Below are positions 17,219 through 26,644 of a stretch of 64,000 bases of DNA, one piece after another. The notes under the pieces were generated by a model. That model saw only the letters and a list, made by a program, of their open reading frames with translations. It ran no database searches and had not been told where the DNA came from. Positions within the stretch are counted from its first letter, which is position 1. Every line of letters starts with the position of its first letter. Made by a program: the position numbers and the translations under genes. Origin of the DNA: Chryseobacterium salipaludis (GTDB lineage: Bacteria > Bacteroidota > Bacteroidia > Flavobacteriales > Weeksellaceae); contig NZ_JALHKS010000002.1 in assembly GCF_022968825.1 (NCBI RefSeq), positions 434,001-498,000 of the forward strand. Direction: 5' to 3'.

Positions 17219-18466
17219 TTATTGGCTATAATCATCCGTAATAAGCGCAGTAGCCGTTCCCTGGTTCAGGTCCTTTATCAGTTTCTCGCGTTCCGCCGGG
17301 AAATCTTCAAAAAGCCCGGATAAGGCGAGCGCAGTGTACACGCGCGAAGAATACTTGTTGCCAATAGCAATAATCGTCACCTCGGATTTCAGCAAATGCG
17401 CAAACACCGAGTTGCTGCCGTGCCACCAACCATTATGATAGGTGAGTTTCTGGTCCGGTCCGAAAATTTTCATGCGAAAACCCAGTCCGTAATTATTTAC
17501 GCCGGGCTTTTCATTACTGTACGGCTCAAAAATTTTCTCTTTAAGTTCTGCCGGCAGAAAGTTCTTGGCGTACAGTGCATTCGAGAAACGCAGCAAATCG
17601 CGTGGTGTGGTGTACACATTCTTGTCACCATAAATTAAATCAAGGCGGTCGTACGGATACACTTTGGGTCCGCGCTGGAAAAAAGATTTCGCGGCAGAAT
17701 CCAGGTCTTCGCGCTGCAGAACATAACTGTTCTTCATACCCAGCGGTTCGAAAACAATTTCTTTCACGGCTTCAGGAAAGGAAGTTTTTGTCACCCGTTC
17801 GACCAGTGAAGCGAGCAGGGCATAATTGGTATTGCAGTACATGAAACCTGTATTGGCTGTGCGAGCCGCGTCCGGATGGTACTTGATCAGCATGTTGAGC
17901 ACATCCGTATTGGTTAGGTAATCTTTGGTCAGTTCCGGTGCGTCTTTATCAATCTTATCAATAAAATGTTCATACTTGGGCAGGCCGCTTCGCTGCGTTA
18001 AAAGAGAGCGGACCGTTACTTCCGGATACGGGAAATTATCAAAGTATGTAGTGAGCGGTTCCTCCAGTTTAATCTTGCCCGCTTCCACGAGTCTCAGCAC
18101 CGTCATCGAGGTGATGGTTTTTGAAACAGACGCTACATGCAGGGGAGTTTGCGCCGTAATGGCATCGGTGCTGTCCGCCTGGGCATATCCCCGATATCCT
18201 TCGTACAGAATGCGGTCACCCTTTGCAACAAGAAAGCCGCCCCAGAGATTTCCTTTTTCCCAAATCTGAGTATAATACTGGTCTAAGACAGAAAGAATTG
18301 AATCTTCGTTTTGCAGCCGTGTATCCTCTTTGGCGTACAGTTTATCGACTTCAACATGACTGTAATCCGGCAGGCCTGAGGTTTTCTCTTCGGGTTTTTC
18401 AGCTTTATCAGAACAGGAACTTACACATATAAAAACCGTAAAAAGACAGGGCAGGAAAAATTTCAT
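17219..18466 (-). CDS. Serine hydrolase of the beta-lactamase/PBP4-like family, lipoprotein
   Basis: A 415-residue lipoprotein (lipobox near Cys18) with a class C beta-lactamase-like fold. The nucleophile motif SxxK is S113-V-S-K116, the second motif is Y-C-N in FMYCNTNYAL, and a HNGWWHG element takes the place of the KTG motif. The family includes esterases, D-aminopeptidases and peptidoglycan-related hydrolases; the substrate cannot be told from sequence. It lies 29 bases upstream of the Ig-like lipoprotein gene on the same strand, so it may head that transcript. Confidence 0.88.
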   Translation of the reverse strand: MKFFLPCLFTVFICVSSCSDKAEKPEEKTSGLPDYSHVEVDKLYAKEDTRLQNEDSILSVLDQYYTQIWEKGNLWGGFLVAKGDRILYEGYRGYAQADSTDAITAQTPLHVASVSKTITSMTVLRLVEAGKIKLEEPLTTYFDNFPYPEVTVRSLLTQRSGLPKYEHFIDKIDKDAPELTKDYLTNTDVLNMLIKYHPDAARTANTGFMYCNTNYALLASLVERVTKTSFPEAVKEIVFEPLGMKNSYVLQREDLDSAAKSFFQRGPKVYPYDRLDLIYGDKNVYTTPRDLLRFSNALYAKNFLPAELKEKIFEPYSNEKPGVNNYGLGFRMKIFGPDQKLTYHNGWWHGSNSVFAHLLKSEVTIIAIGNKYSSRVYTALALSGLFEDFPAEREKLIKDLNQGTATALITDDYSQ

Positions 18467-18537
18467 TCAGCTAACTTTATCGAAAGGAAGCGCAAGGTAA
18501 GGGTTTTTTAAGAAAATTCCGACGCCGCAGACAGCGG

Positions 18538-19479
18538 TTATGGTTTCGACGGAGCGAAGGACTGCAGGATTTTATCGACGATGAACTGGGCGAGTTTTAT
18601 TTTGCTTTGCGCCGTCCAACCGGCGATGTGTGGCGTAATCAGGCACTTATCGGACTGAAGCATAAATTCCAGGTCACTGTTTTTAACTTCTACATTTTCG
18701 AAAGAAGCTTTTTCAAACTCCAATACATCCAGCGCAGCACCTTTTACTTTCCCTTCTTTAATGGCACTGACGAGCGCGCTGCTTTTTACATTCTTTCCGC
18801 GGGCGGTATTCACCAGATAGAAAGGCTGAGCCATCCCGGCAATAAAGTTTTCATCAATGAGATGATGCGTTTCCGGTGTAATCGGGATATGAAGGCTGAT
18901 GATCTCTGCGCACTGCTGCAATTCTTCCAGGCTTACCTGAGTTGCAAATGCATCTCCCAGATCCGGCAGGATATCATAAAAGATAACCTTGCACCCAAAG
19001 CCGGAAAGTCGGCGGGCGGTTGCTTTGCCCATATTTCCATACCCGATAAGCCCCACGGTTTTGCCGCACAATTCATCTCCGCGGTTCTCTTCCCGTCTCC
19101 AGATTCCGTTCTTTACTTCCTGCGCCGCAATAAAAAGGCGGTTCATCAAAATCAGGAGCATTCCCACGACCTGCTCTGCCACGGCGTCGCGGTTGCCTTC
19201 CGGAGAATTAATCAGGGCAATGTTTCGTTCTTTCGCGTACGCCACATCGATGTTTTCCATTCCGGCACCGACGCGTGCAATAAATTTCAGTTGTGTTGCA
19301 TGTTCCAGCAAATTTTTATTGACCGGAATGCGGCTGCGGATAATGATGCCTTCATATTCGCCGATGATCTGGCAAACTTCCTCATAAGGCAAATCGTACG
19401 CTTCATCCAGCGTAAAGCCCCGGTCGGTAAGTTGCTCCGTAATCAGCGGATGGTTGCGGTCCAGCAGCAGGACTTTCAT
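18538..19479 (-). CDS. D-2-hydroxyacid dehydrogenase, phosphoglycerate dehydrogenase-like
   Basis: A 313-residue NAD-dependent dehydrogenase. The Rossmann motif is GLIGYGNMGKATARRL near residue 145, the catalytic Arg region is FIARVGAGMENID (about 88-100), and the catalytic His is in CLITPHIAGWT near residue 285. It has no C-terminal ACT domain, so it resembles the short form of SerA that oxidises 3-phosphoglycerate in serine synthesis, but other 2-hydroxyacids are possible. No serB or serC is nearby. It sits six bases after the thioesterase gene in a minus-strand series. Confidence 0.85.
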   Translation of the reverse strand: MKVLLLDRNHPLITEQLTDRGFTLDEAYDLPYEEVCQIIGEYEGIIIRSRIPVNKNLLEHATQLKFIARVGAGMENIDVAYAKERNIALINSPEGNRDAVAEQVVGMLLILMNRLFIAAQEVKNGIWRREENRGDELCGKTVGLIGYGNMGKATARRLSGFGCKVIFYDILPDLGDAFATQVSLEELQQCAEIISLHIPITPETHHLIDENFIAGMAQPFYLVNTARGKNVKSSALVSAIKEGKVKGAALDVLEFEKASFENVEVKNSDLEFMLQSDKCLITPHIAGWTAQSKIKLAQFIVDKILQSFAPSKP

Positions 19480-19484
19480 AGGTG

Positions 19485-20003
19485 TTAATTACTTCCGAAG
19501 AGTTTTTTAAGTTCAACCGAATCTGCCGCTTTCATGCGTCCGGAGAGAATAAGTGAAAGTTCTTTGCGGCGCAGTGCTGCTTCAAATCGCTGTATTTCTT
19601 CTTCGGTTTCCGGTTCCATGCGCGGAATAGGAATCGGGCGGTTGTATTCGTCCACGGCTACGAAAGTATAAATCCCTTCGTTGGTGTGAATTTTCTTTTG
19701 GCTAATAGGATCATCCAGCCACACATCCACATAAATTTCCATCGAGGTGGAAAAGGCGCGGGAAACTTTGGATTCCAGCACGACGATGCCGCCCTCCGGA
19801 ATCGGATGATTAAAAGAAACGTGATTCACAGAAGCAGTTACCACCCGGCGCTCGCAATGGCGCGCTGCGGAAATGGAAGCGCAACGGTCCATCTTGGCAA
19901 GCAGTTCACCGCCGAAAAGGTTGCGCAAAGAGTTGGTTTCATTGGGCAAAACGATATTGGTCATCACCGTGAGCGATGCTGAGGCTTTTTTTATTTTTTC
20001 CAT
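19485..20003 (-). CDS. Acyl-CoA thioesterase, hotdog fold (YciA/BACH-like)
   Basis: A 172-residue single hotdog domain. It has the family start MTNIVLPNETNSLRNLFGGE (about 14-33), where the Asn and the GG turn precede the long helix LLAKMDRCASISAARH, and VVTASVNHVSFNHPI. Enzymes of this group hydrolyse acyl-CoA esters. It overlaps the upstream HU-like gene by 13 bases and lies six bases from the dehydrogenase gene, so all three may be one operon. Confidence 0.9.
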   Translation of the reverse strand: MEKIKKASASLTVMTNIVLPNETNSLRNLFGGELLAKMDRCASISAARHCERRVVTASVNHVSFNHPIPEGGIVVLESKVSRAFSTSMEIYVDVWLDDPISQKKIHTNEGIYTFVAVDEYNRPIPIPRMEPETEEEIQRFEAALRRKELSLILSGRMKAADSVELKKLFGSN

Positions 20004-20701
20004 TTTTTCTTTTTAGGTTTCCACTTTTTGGCAGGTGTTGCCACTGCGGTGGAATCAACGGCAGCTGAATCCTGAATGAGGGAAAGGGTATCTGTTTTTA
20101 GCGTGTCCTGAACGACCGGGGTTGCCACCTGTGGTGCCGGCGGGACGGATTCAAAAGATTTTTTGCCGAAAAGCAGTTCCGGTTGCATCACCGTGAAATA
20201 AGCAATGGCGGCAGCCAGGCCCGCAACGATGACTGTCCAGAGCAATACTTTACCAAATCCATAAGAACTGCCGGATTTCCGTGTGCTGCGAACTTCGGAC
20301 AGATTAATTTCTTCCAGGCCAAAAAAGGCTGGCGAAGCAGCTTCTACCCGGTTTCCTTTAAAATGAAGATGACTGTCCTCGAGGTAAAAAGTACCGAGCT
20401 CTTGAATGATAAGTGTTTTATCTTTTTCCAGTGCTGCATTCCAGTAGCCGGTTTGCTGGCGCACAAAAAGCGCGGCTTCAGAAAGTGTCAGGCTCTTCTC
20501 GCCTGAAATGAACTGCAGAAAAGCGGTATCTGTGGTTTCGCAGTCCGGCCGGAAGGAAATCTGCATTCCCGGTGGCAGCAGGCTCTTACCTTCTGCATCC
20601 AGCGCCGCAGGAGTGGTTTGCAGGGAAAAAGTCCCGAAGCTTGCCAGGCACACACTGCCCTGTTTTTTAAGATATTCCAGAAGGATTTGAGAAAAATTCA
20701 T
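19991..20701 (-). CDS. Membrane protein with CCDC81-like prokaryotic HU domains
   Basis: A 236-residue protein. Residues 1-130 hold two HU-like units: LLEYLKKQGSVCLASFGTF near the start and IIQELGTFYLEDSHLHFKG near 94-112, the 'lGtF' pattern of the CCDC81-type HU family of Bacteroidota. A single membrane helix is at about 150-170. The periplasmic tail is Pro/Thr/Asp-rich and ends in a strongly basic KKWKPKKKKWKK. In this phylum such domains are often linked to SPOR cell-wall domains; no SPOR domain is seen here. Function unknown, perhaps linking DNA or division structures to the envelope. Confidence 0.72.
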   Translation of the reverse strand: MNFSQILLEYLKKQGSVCLASFGTFSLQTTPAALDAEGKSLLPPGMQISFRPDCETTDTAFLQFISGEKSLTLSEAALFVRQQTGYWNAALEKDKTLIIQELGTFYLEDSHLHFKGNRVEAASPAFFGLEEINLSEVRSTRKSGSSYGFGKVLLWTVIVAGLAAAIAYFTVMQPELLFGKKSFESVPPAPQVATPVVQDTLKTDTLSLIQDSAAVDSTAVATPAKKWKPKKKKWKK

Positions 20702-20743
20702 ACGGCAGCAAATTTATGTTTTTTGACTGAGTTTATCAATACA

Positions 20744-20770
20744 AGAAAAACCGCCTTTGCAAGCGGTTCT
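20744..20770 (-). terminator. Intrinsic terminator of the thiamin-regulated receptor gene
   Basis: On the minus strand, AACCGC and GCGGTT (20763-20768 and 20749-20754) form a stem with an eight-base loop, followed by TTTTTCTTGT. It lies 31 bases after the stop codon of the TonB-dependent receptor. Confidence 0.75.
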
Positions 20771-20800
20771 TCCTGAGTGTTATTGAATGTGTCCTGTGGG

Positions 20801-22951
20801 TTATTTAAATTTAAGGCTGAGCCCAAACATAAAGTTGGTTCCGGCCTGTGCGAAATAATACGGATTAATACCATCCGCAAAGCCATTGTTCACGTACTTC
20901 TGGTTGAGGATATTGTTTACCAAAAGTTTCAGCGTAACATCCGTTTTGCGAAGCGGGAGCAGGTATTGCGCAGACAGGTCCGACAAAACATAATCCTGAA
21001 GTTTCAGTTCTTCGCGGTTGGAATTATCCAGATACTGGGTGCCGACATACTGATTTTGCAGTCCTACACTGAAGTTTTTAGCCAGCTGGAAATCAAGCAG
21101 CAGATTGGCAGTAACACCGGGGGAAAAAGATAATTTCTGTCCGCCCAGATTTTCGGTAACGGTAATTTGCGTCCCCGGATTGGCAGGATTATCAATGGTG
21201 CGTTCTGCGGTGTATTTTTTAATCTTATTTTCGCTTATGGTTACGTTTCCGGTGAGATTCAACCACGGTAACACGGCGGCGGCAGCTCCAATTTCCGCCC
21301 CCATTCTGTACGTCTTGCCGATATTTTCGCGAATCGGCACCCCAATGTCATCCAGCTTTCCGCTTAGTACAAGCTGATTGATGTAATCCATATAAAATAG
21401 GTTAGCGGACAACGAAACTTTACCAATGTTCTTTTCGAAACCTGCTTCATAATCATATAATTTTTCAGCAACGGTATTGAGGTTGTCTTTTAAATCCTGC
21501 CGGTTGGGCTCGCGCTGTGCAACAGCTGCTGACAAAAACAGTTTCCCGCCGGGAATTCGGTAATTCACACCGGCTTTGGGGTTGAAGAACAGCCAGTTTT
21601 TATCAAGATCAATTCCTTCACCATCACCGGCCTGAATGATTTCGGTGCTGTAATCAATGTTTCTTAATTGCAGGTCACCGAAAAATTCCCATTGATTTAC
21701 ATTAACAATAAACTTGGCAAAACCTGCCAACTCCGTTTTCAGGGCATCATTGCGGTAATATTCGTGTTCATGAATCTCCGGAAAGTACACGCCGGTTACA
21801 TTTCCGAAGTGTGCGCCGGTGTACTGATTTGCCACCAGTCCCAGGTTTACATCCCAGTTATTGAGTTTTCCGTACAGAGTAGAAACCGCGCCGTAGAAAT
21901 GATTGTCCAGCCACTTTTTACGGATGAAATCGGTGCGCTTTACGGGGTTGCCATTTACTGTTATATCTGCAAGATTGTACTTGGAGAACTTAGCGTCCTG
22001 TTTGTAGTTTTCATAAAAACCTTTACCCCGCGTATAGTGGAACGTTGTTTCCAGATTCCAGTTGGGATTCAGGTCCTGCTGCCACAATAAATGATAATGG
22101 TTCTGACGGTAATTATCTGTTTCGTTGTCATAAAAATCAACAATTTCACTCCAGTCACTATTATAGATGGCGCCTGAATAATTAAACGTCGGATTGGTTT
22201 CCCATGTTGCTTTATCCACTCCATTCCAGGCCTGGTAGGTTTTTTCTTTCCCGCCAAAAGTCATCAGTTTCAGTCTGGTTTTATTCTCCTCAAACAATGC
22301 CGCAAAATGATAGGAATTCAGATCTGAAAAAGCGCGGTCGATATACCCATCGGAGTGGATGTGCGTGAAACGACCCATCGCCGAAAGGCGGTTGTTCCAG
22401 AATTTTCCCGTGCCGGCTTCCGCCGAATACTTGTAGGTATTAAAGGAGCCATAGCTGTCATCGGTCTTTAGATAAAACGTTTCCTCCGGGTCTTTCGAGA
22501 GAATATTTACACTCGCCCCAAATGAAGAAACGCCATTGGAAGAAGTTCCCACCCCGCGCTGAATGACAATCTGGGAGGCTGAGCTGGTGATATCCGGCAC
22601 GTTGACGAAGAAGGTTCCCTGCGATTCGCTGTCGTTGTACGGAATACCGTTCAGCATTACATTAATTCCTCTTGCGCTGACACCCCGGATGCGAAGACCG
22701 GTGTAGCCAATCCCGTTGCCGGCATCGGATGTAGAAATAACCGACATCTGATTCTTGAGCAGCACGGGCAAATCTTCGCCCAGATTTTTACGCCCCAGGT
22801 CTTTTTCAACGTTAATGATTTCTTTGGTAACCGGTAATCGCCGCAAAAAGGTAATAGCTTCGATGTTCTGTGTTTTCACAGAATCCTGCGCGGTAGTTTG
22901 CGCCAGATAGAACGGAGCTGACAACAGCCCTAAAAAAATAAATCCTTTCAT
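20801..22951 (-). CDS. TonB-dependent receptor under TPP riboswitch control, probable thiamin importer
   Basis: A 716-residue outer-membrane receptor. A signal peptide (MKGFIFLGLLSAPFYLAQTT) precedes a plug domain at about 45-160 (LRIRGVSARGINVMLNGIPY, then VIQRGVGTSSNGVSSFGASV) and a 22-strand-type barrel ending in the aromatic-rich NFMFGLSLKFK. There is no N-terminal carboxypeptidase-like domain, so it is not SusC-like. A TPP aptamer in its leader means expression falls when thiamin pyrophosphate is plentiful. Receptors under such elements in this phylum are predicted thiamin transporters. Substrate specificity is inferred from the riboswitch, not from the barrel sequence. Confidence 0.88.
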   Translation of the reverse strand: MKGFIFLGLLSAPFYLAQTTAQDSVKTQNIEAITFLRRLPVTKEIINVEKDLGRKNLGEDLPVLLKNQMSVISTSDAGNGIGYTGLRIRGVSARGINVMLNGIPYNDSESQGTFFVNVPDITSSASQIVIQRGVGTSSNGVSSFGASVNILSKDPEETFYLKTDDSYGSFNTYKYSAEAGTGKFWNNRLSAMGRFTHIHSDGYIDRAFSDLNSYHFAALFEENKTRLKLMTFGGKEKTYQAWNGVDKATWETNPTFNYSGAIYNSDWSEIVDFYDNETDNYRQNHYHLLWQQDLNPNWNLETTFHYTRGKGFYENYKQDAKFSKYNLADITVNGNPVKRTDFIRKKWLDNHFYGAVSTLYGKLNNWDVNLGLVANQYTGAHFGNVTGVYFPEIHEHEYYRNDALKTELAGFAKFIVNVNQWEFFGDLQLRNIDYSTEIIQAGDGEGIDLDKNWLFFNPKAGVNYRIPGGKLFLSAAVAQREPNRQDLKDNLNTVAEKLYDYEAGFEKNIGKVSLSANLFYMDYINQLVLSGKLDDIGVPIRENIGKTYRMGAEIGAAAAVLPWLNLTGNVTISENKIKKYTAERTIDNPANPGTQITVTENLGGQKLSFSPGVTANLLLDFQLAKNFSVGLQNQYVGTQYLDNSNREELKLQDYVLSDLSAQYLLPLRKTDVTLKLLVNNILNQKYVNNGFADGINPYYFAQAGTNFMFGLSLKFK

Positions 22952-23073
22952 TCTTTAATTTTTTTAATATTAATTAATAGAATAAAAGGGGTGATTAACA
23001 ATGTTTTAATGTGAAATCTTTTAATTTAAAAATGCAGCGCGTTGCACTTCCAAATTTCTAAAATTACCTCATT

Positions 23074-23146
23074 AAGTTTCCCTAAACAGCATTACCTGTT
23101 CCAGGTTCATCGGGTATCATCTCAGCCTGTTACAGCACCCCTTTAA
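23074..23146 (-). promoter_or_regulatory. TPP (thiamin pyrophosphate) riboswitch
   Basis: On the minus strand the leader reads AAAGGGGTGC, a short arm, CTGAGATGATACCC, then GATGAACCTG, GAACAGGTAATGCTG and TTTAGGGAAACTT. This follows the THI-box order: GGGGTGC / CTGAGA / ACCC / GAACCTG / GGTAATGC / AGGGAA, with P1 pairing GGGG-type and CCCT-type ends. The aptamer ends about 120 bases before the receptor start codon. In between is a small hairpin with loop ACGCGC followed by five T (minus strand of about 23029-23049), a weak candidate for the terminator of the expression platform. Confidence 0.93.
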
Positions 23147-23156
23147 TTTCTGGCGG

Positions 23157-23164
23157 CAAAAGTA
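23157..23164 (-). promoter_or_regulatory. -7 promoter element of the thiamin receptor transcript
   Basis: Minus-strand TACTTTTG (complement of 23157-23164) matches TAnnTTTG. It lies between the stop codon of the upstream WG-repeat gene and the 5' edge of the TPP aptamer, so initiation about seven bases downstream (near 23150) would produce an RNA beginning almost exactly at the aptamer. I see no good TTG at the -33 position. Confidence 0.55.
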
Positions 23165-23179
23165 CGACTTCTTTTTGGA

Positions 23180-23899
23180 TTAATACGCGCGGTTGTATTG
23201 GTCCACAAAATAATAGTCGCGGCCATTGTCGCTTACTTCGAAAAGGCGGGCCAGTTTCCAGCTGTAATTTCTTTTGATGTCATTGTATACAAACGGGATA
23301 ATGATGCGCTGGTGGATATCAATCACACCAAACTTATTATTGCGCACGGCAATGATCATCGGGTTTTCCAAATCATCGCCTTCCAGAATGTGGAGGTATT
23401 CATACTGCGGGTAAATCGTGAACTGCCGGTAATCATAGGGATTATCAAATTTTGCATCTTCGATAATTCCGTACATTTTACCCATAATATAAGCGTGAAA
23501 CAGCTGGGCGCGGAATTGGGAAGGGCACTGCCCTAGGTCTTTGTCTTTAAAATGATAGACGCGTTTCCCCTTTTTGTCAATCCGATAGTCTTCTCCGCGG
23601 TAGCGGACCGAGGCGTATTCAGCAGTTCCGTATTTGCGCACGGCGGCCGACGGAGAATTGAGCAGGTTGCAATCCTCGGTGAAGAAGCCGACATTGCTGT
23701 ACTCTGCCGGGATCATCATCTTACCGGATTGGTCTGAAAAACCAAAAAGCCCGTTCAGTTTTTTAGGAATACGGTCTGGAACTTCAACATGATGCTTTTT
23801 TATTTCCTCTGTTTTTACCTTCAAGGTTGGCGGAGCATCTGTCATATTCTGCGCCTGCAATAAAGAACTGAAAAGCAATATCAATAAATATCTGAACAT
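23180..23899 (-). CDS. Secreted WG-repeat protein
   Basis: A 239-residue exported protein with a signal peptide ending near LLQAQN. It contains WG-type repeats, short beta hairpins of the form 'kyGviD..g..iip..Y': LFGFSDQSGKMMIPAEYSNV (about 51-70) and KFGVIDIHQRIIIPFVYNDI (about 195-214), with a degenerate middle unit. WG-repeat proteins are common in this phylum and have no general function assigned. It precedes the thiamin receptor on the same strand, but a new promoter and riboswitch start between them. Confidence 0.72.
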   Translation of the reverse strand: MFRYLLILLFSSLLQAQNMTDAPPTLKVKTEEIKKHHVEVPDRIPKKLNGLFGFSDQSGKMMIPAEYSNVGFFTEDCNLLNSPSAAVRKYGTAEYASVRYRGEDYRIDKKGKRVYHFKDKDLGQCPSQFRAQLFHAYIMGKMYGIIEDAKFDNPYDYRQFTIYPQYEYLHILEGDDLENPMIIAVRNNKFGVIDIHQRIIIPFVYNDIKRNYSWKLARLFEVSDNGRDYYFVDQYNRAY

Positions 23900-24172
23900 G
23901 AGTATAGGAGCGGTAATTTTTTTAAAAGTTAAAATTGAAAAATTAAGAACAGCAGAAGAGGTTTCCTATTTGATCATTAAAATTAAAGGCAGTTCAGCCA
24001 AAGCGTAATTTTTATAAAGGAACCCTCGCTCCAATCAAAATACAGTTTCTTATTTAAAACGGTTAAAAATAGAACTTAAAAATGGCTGCCATACAGAAAC
24101 GGTATCGCTTTACACGGAACAAAGCTAAAAAATTTTGTAATTTTGGGTTTCTGAATTTTGACTTAAAAATAA

Positions 24173-26461
24173 ATGCATATGACTTTCGACATTGATATGA
24201 TTAAGAAGGTGTACGAGCGTTACCCCGCCCGTATCGAGGCAGCGCGTGCCGCTGTGGGGAAACCGCTGACACTGGCAGAAAAAATCCTGTACACCCACCT
24301 TTGGGACGGGAATGCTACCCAGGCCTTTGAACGCGGGAATTCCTATGTGGATTTTGCACCGGACCGTGTGGCAATGCAGGATGCAACTGCCCAGATGGCG
24401 CTTCTGCAGTTTATGCAGGCCGGAAAATCGAAAGTTGCCGTACCAAGTACCGCCCACGCTGACCACCTGATCCAGGCAAAAGTAGGTGCCGAGCGCGACT
24501 TGCAGGAATCTTTGAATAAAAACTCGGAGGTGTTCAACTTCCTGAGTTCAGTATGCGATAAATACGGGATCGGTTTCTGGAAGCCGGGCGCCGGAATCAT
24601 CCACCAGGTGGTGCTGGAAAATTATGCCTTCCCGGGCGGAATGATGATTGGAACTGACTCTCATACGGTAAATGCCGGCGGACTCGGAATGGTGGCCATC
24701 GGTGTTGGTGGTGCCGATGCGGTGGACGTGATGGCAGGAATGCCATGGGAACTGAAAATGCCGAAACTAATCGGTATTAAACTGACCGGAAAGCTGAACG
24801 GATGGACTTCTGCAAAAGATATCATCCTGAAAGTAGCAGGCATCCTGACAGTGAAAGGAGGAACCGGCTGCATCGTGGAATATTTCGGTGAAGGGGCTGA
24901 ATCTCTTTCTGCTACCGGAAAAGGAACCATCTGCAACATGGGTGCGGAAATCGGTGCCACCACTTCTACCTTCGGGTATGATGATTCCATGCGCAGATAC
25001 CTTTCTGCGACAGGCCGCCAAGATGTGGTGGATGCTGCAGACCAGATCGCGGAACACTTAACCGGTGATGCAGAAGTATATGCTGAACCTGAAAAATATT
25101 TTGACCAGGTAATCGAAATTAATCTGGATGTGCTTTCCCCGCACCTCAACGGACCTTTCACTCCGGATTTAGCGACGCCTGTGGCTGATTTCCACGAAAA
25201 GGCGGTAGCGAACGGCTGGCCGATTGAAGTGGAATGGGCGCTGATTGGTTCATGTACCAACTCCTCTTACGAAGACCTTTCCCGTGCAGCTTCTATCGTG
25301 GAAGATGCCTTTGCGAAAGGTGTGAAGCCAAAAGCAATTCTGGGGGTGAACCCGGGTTCCGAGCAGGTGAAATTTACTGCCGAGCGTGATGGTTTCCTGG
25401 ATTCCTTCCGCAAATTTGAAAATGCACGAATCTTTACCAATGCCTGCGGACCATGCATCGGACAGTGGGATCGGGAAGGTTCTGAAAAAGGAGAGAAAAA
25501 CTCCATTATTCATTCCTTCAACAGAAACTTTGCAAAACGTGCCGACGGAAACCCGAACACGCACGCATTTGTAGCCTCTCCGGAAATGGTAGCGGCAGTA
25601 GCGATCTCCGGCCGACTGGATTTTAACCCGATTACCGATACACTGACCAACGAAAGAGGTGAGCAGGTAATGCTGGATGAACCGCGCGGATTTGAACTGC
25701 CGGCAAAAGGTTTCGCCGTAGATGATAACGGATATCAGGCACCGTCTCATGATGGTTCTTCCGTCCAGGTGATCGTTAATCCTGACTCTGACCGTCTGCA
25801 ACTGTTGCAACCCTTCGAGCCTTGGAACGGACAAAATATTACCGGTGCCAAAGTGCTGATTAAAGCTTTTGGTAAATGTACCACTGACCACATCTCCATG
25901 GCGGGTCCATGGTTGAAGTACCGTGGCCACCTGGATAACATTTCCAATAACATGCTGATCGGTGCGATCAACGCCTACAATATGGAAACGAACATGGTGA
26001 AGAACGGACTGACCGGCGAATACGGTGAAGTTCCGGCCGTCGCCAGAGCCTACAAAGCTGCCGGAATCCCAACCATCGTAGTGGGTGACCAGAACTACGG
26101 TGAAGGTTCTTCCCGCGAGCATGCCGCGATGGAACCAAGACACCTGGGCGTGAAAGCGGTACTGGTGAAGTCCTTTGCACGTATCCACGAAACCAACCTG
26201 AAAAAGCAGGGAATGCTGGGACTTACCTTTGCGAACGAAGAGGATTACGATAAATTCCAGGAAGATGACACCGTAAACTTCCTTGATCTGGACCAGTTTG
26301 CTCCGGGGAAACAATTGACTCTTGAACTGGTACACGCGGACGGAACGAAGGATATCATCCTGACGAACCACACGTACAACGCACAACAAATCGACTGGTT
26401 TAAGGCCGGCTCTGCGCTAAACCTCATCGCTGCCGAAGCTGCGAAAAACGCGAATGCTTAA
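24173..26461 (+). CDS. acn: Aconitate hydratase
   Basis: A 762-residue aconitase of the mitochondrial-type architecture that interconverts citrate and isocitrate in the TCA cycle. Fe-S ligands are visible in [12 protein letters not shown] (near residue 360) and [10 protein letters not shown] (near 422). Substrate residues lie in [13 protein letters not shown] (about 162-174) and the swivel domain [19 protein letters not shown] (near 640). The start is ATG 24173 or ATG 24179. A -7 box TAATTTTG at 24138-24145 is suitably placed. It is monocistronic, with a strong terminator after it. Codon use is highly regular, as expected of an abundant enzyme. Confidence 0.96.
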   Translation: MHMTFDIDMIKKVYERYPARIEAARAAVGKPLTLAEKILYTHLWDGNATQAFERGNSYVDFAPDRVAMQDATAQMALLQFMQAGKSKVAVPSTAHADHLIQAKVGAERDLQESLNKNSEVFNFLSSVCDKYGIGFWKPGAGIIHQVVLENYAFPGGMMIGTDSHTVNAGGLGMVAIGVGGADAVDVMAGMPWELKMPKLIGIKLTGKLNGWTSAKDIILKVAGILTVKGGTGCIVEYFGEGAESLSATGKGTICNMGAEIGATTSTFGYDDSMRRYLSATGRQDVVDAADQIAEHLTGDAEVYAEPEKYFDQVIEINLDVLSPHLNGPFTPDLATPVADFHEKAVANGWPIEVEWALIGSCTNSSYEDLSRAASIVEDAFAKGVKPKAILGVNPGSEQVKFTAERDGFLDSFRKFENARIFTNACGPCIGQWDREGSEKGEKNSIIHSFNRNFAKRADGNPNTHAFVASPEMVAAVAISGRLDFNPITDTLTNERGEQVMLDEPRGFELPAKGFAVDDNGYQAPSHDGSSVQVIVNPDSDRLQLLQPFEPWNGQNITGAKVLIKAFGKCTTDHISMAGPWLKYRGHLDNISNNMLIGAINAYNMETNMVKNGLTGEYGEVPAVARAYKAAGIPTIVVGDQNYGEGSSREHAAMEPRHLGVKAVLVKSFARIHETNLKKQGMLGLTFANEEDYDKFQEDDTVNFLDLDQFAPGKQLTLELVHADGTKDIILTNHTYNAQQIDWFKAGSALNLIAAEAAKNANA

Positions 26462-26483
26462 AAGTTTTTAACTTGATATATGA

Positions 26484-26514
26484 AAACCGTTCAGGAGACT
26501 GAGCGGTTTTTTTT
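26484..26514 (+). terminator. Intrinsic terminator after aconitase
   Basis: An 11-bp stem (AAACCGTTCAG at 26484-26494 with CTGAGCGGTTT at 26499-26509, one G-T pair), a four-base loop GAGA and a T-run. Confidence 0.88.
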
Positions 26515-26644
26515 GTGCTTTATAATAAAGAGGCCAGATATTTTTATAAAAGCACCTGCTTCCGCCTTGATTTATTATCAGCAGATGCCTTCCACTCTGT
26601 AACAAATCCAGCTTTCCGTTGTCTTATAGGTTTAATGTTGATAT

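Noticed and set aside
18607-19488. A 293-codon plus-strand open frame opposite the hydroxyacid dehydrogenase
   Set aside because: The minus-strand gene has clear Rossmann and catalytic motifs; the plus-strand product has none.
22981-23020. Second GGGGTG-like sequence near the receptor start codon as a duplicated THI box
   Set aside because: Only the AAAAGGGGTGATT string is shared on the plus strand; none of the other conserved segments follow.
25250-26389. A 379-codon open frame on the minus strand inside the aconitase gene
   Set aside because: It is fully antisense to a well-conserved enzyme with all its motifs; the translated sequence is His/Arg/Val-rich and has no family features. It arises from the codon bias of the sense strand.
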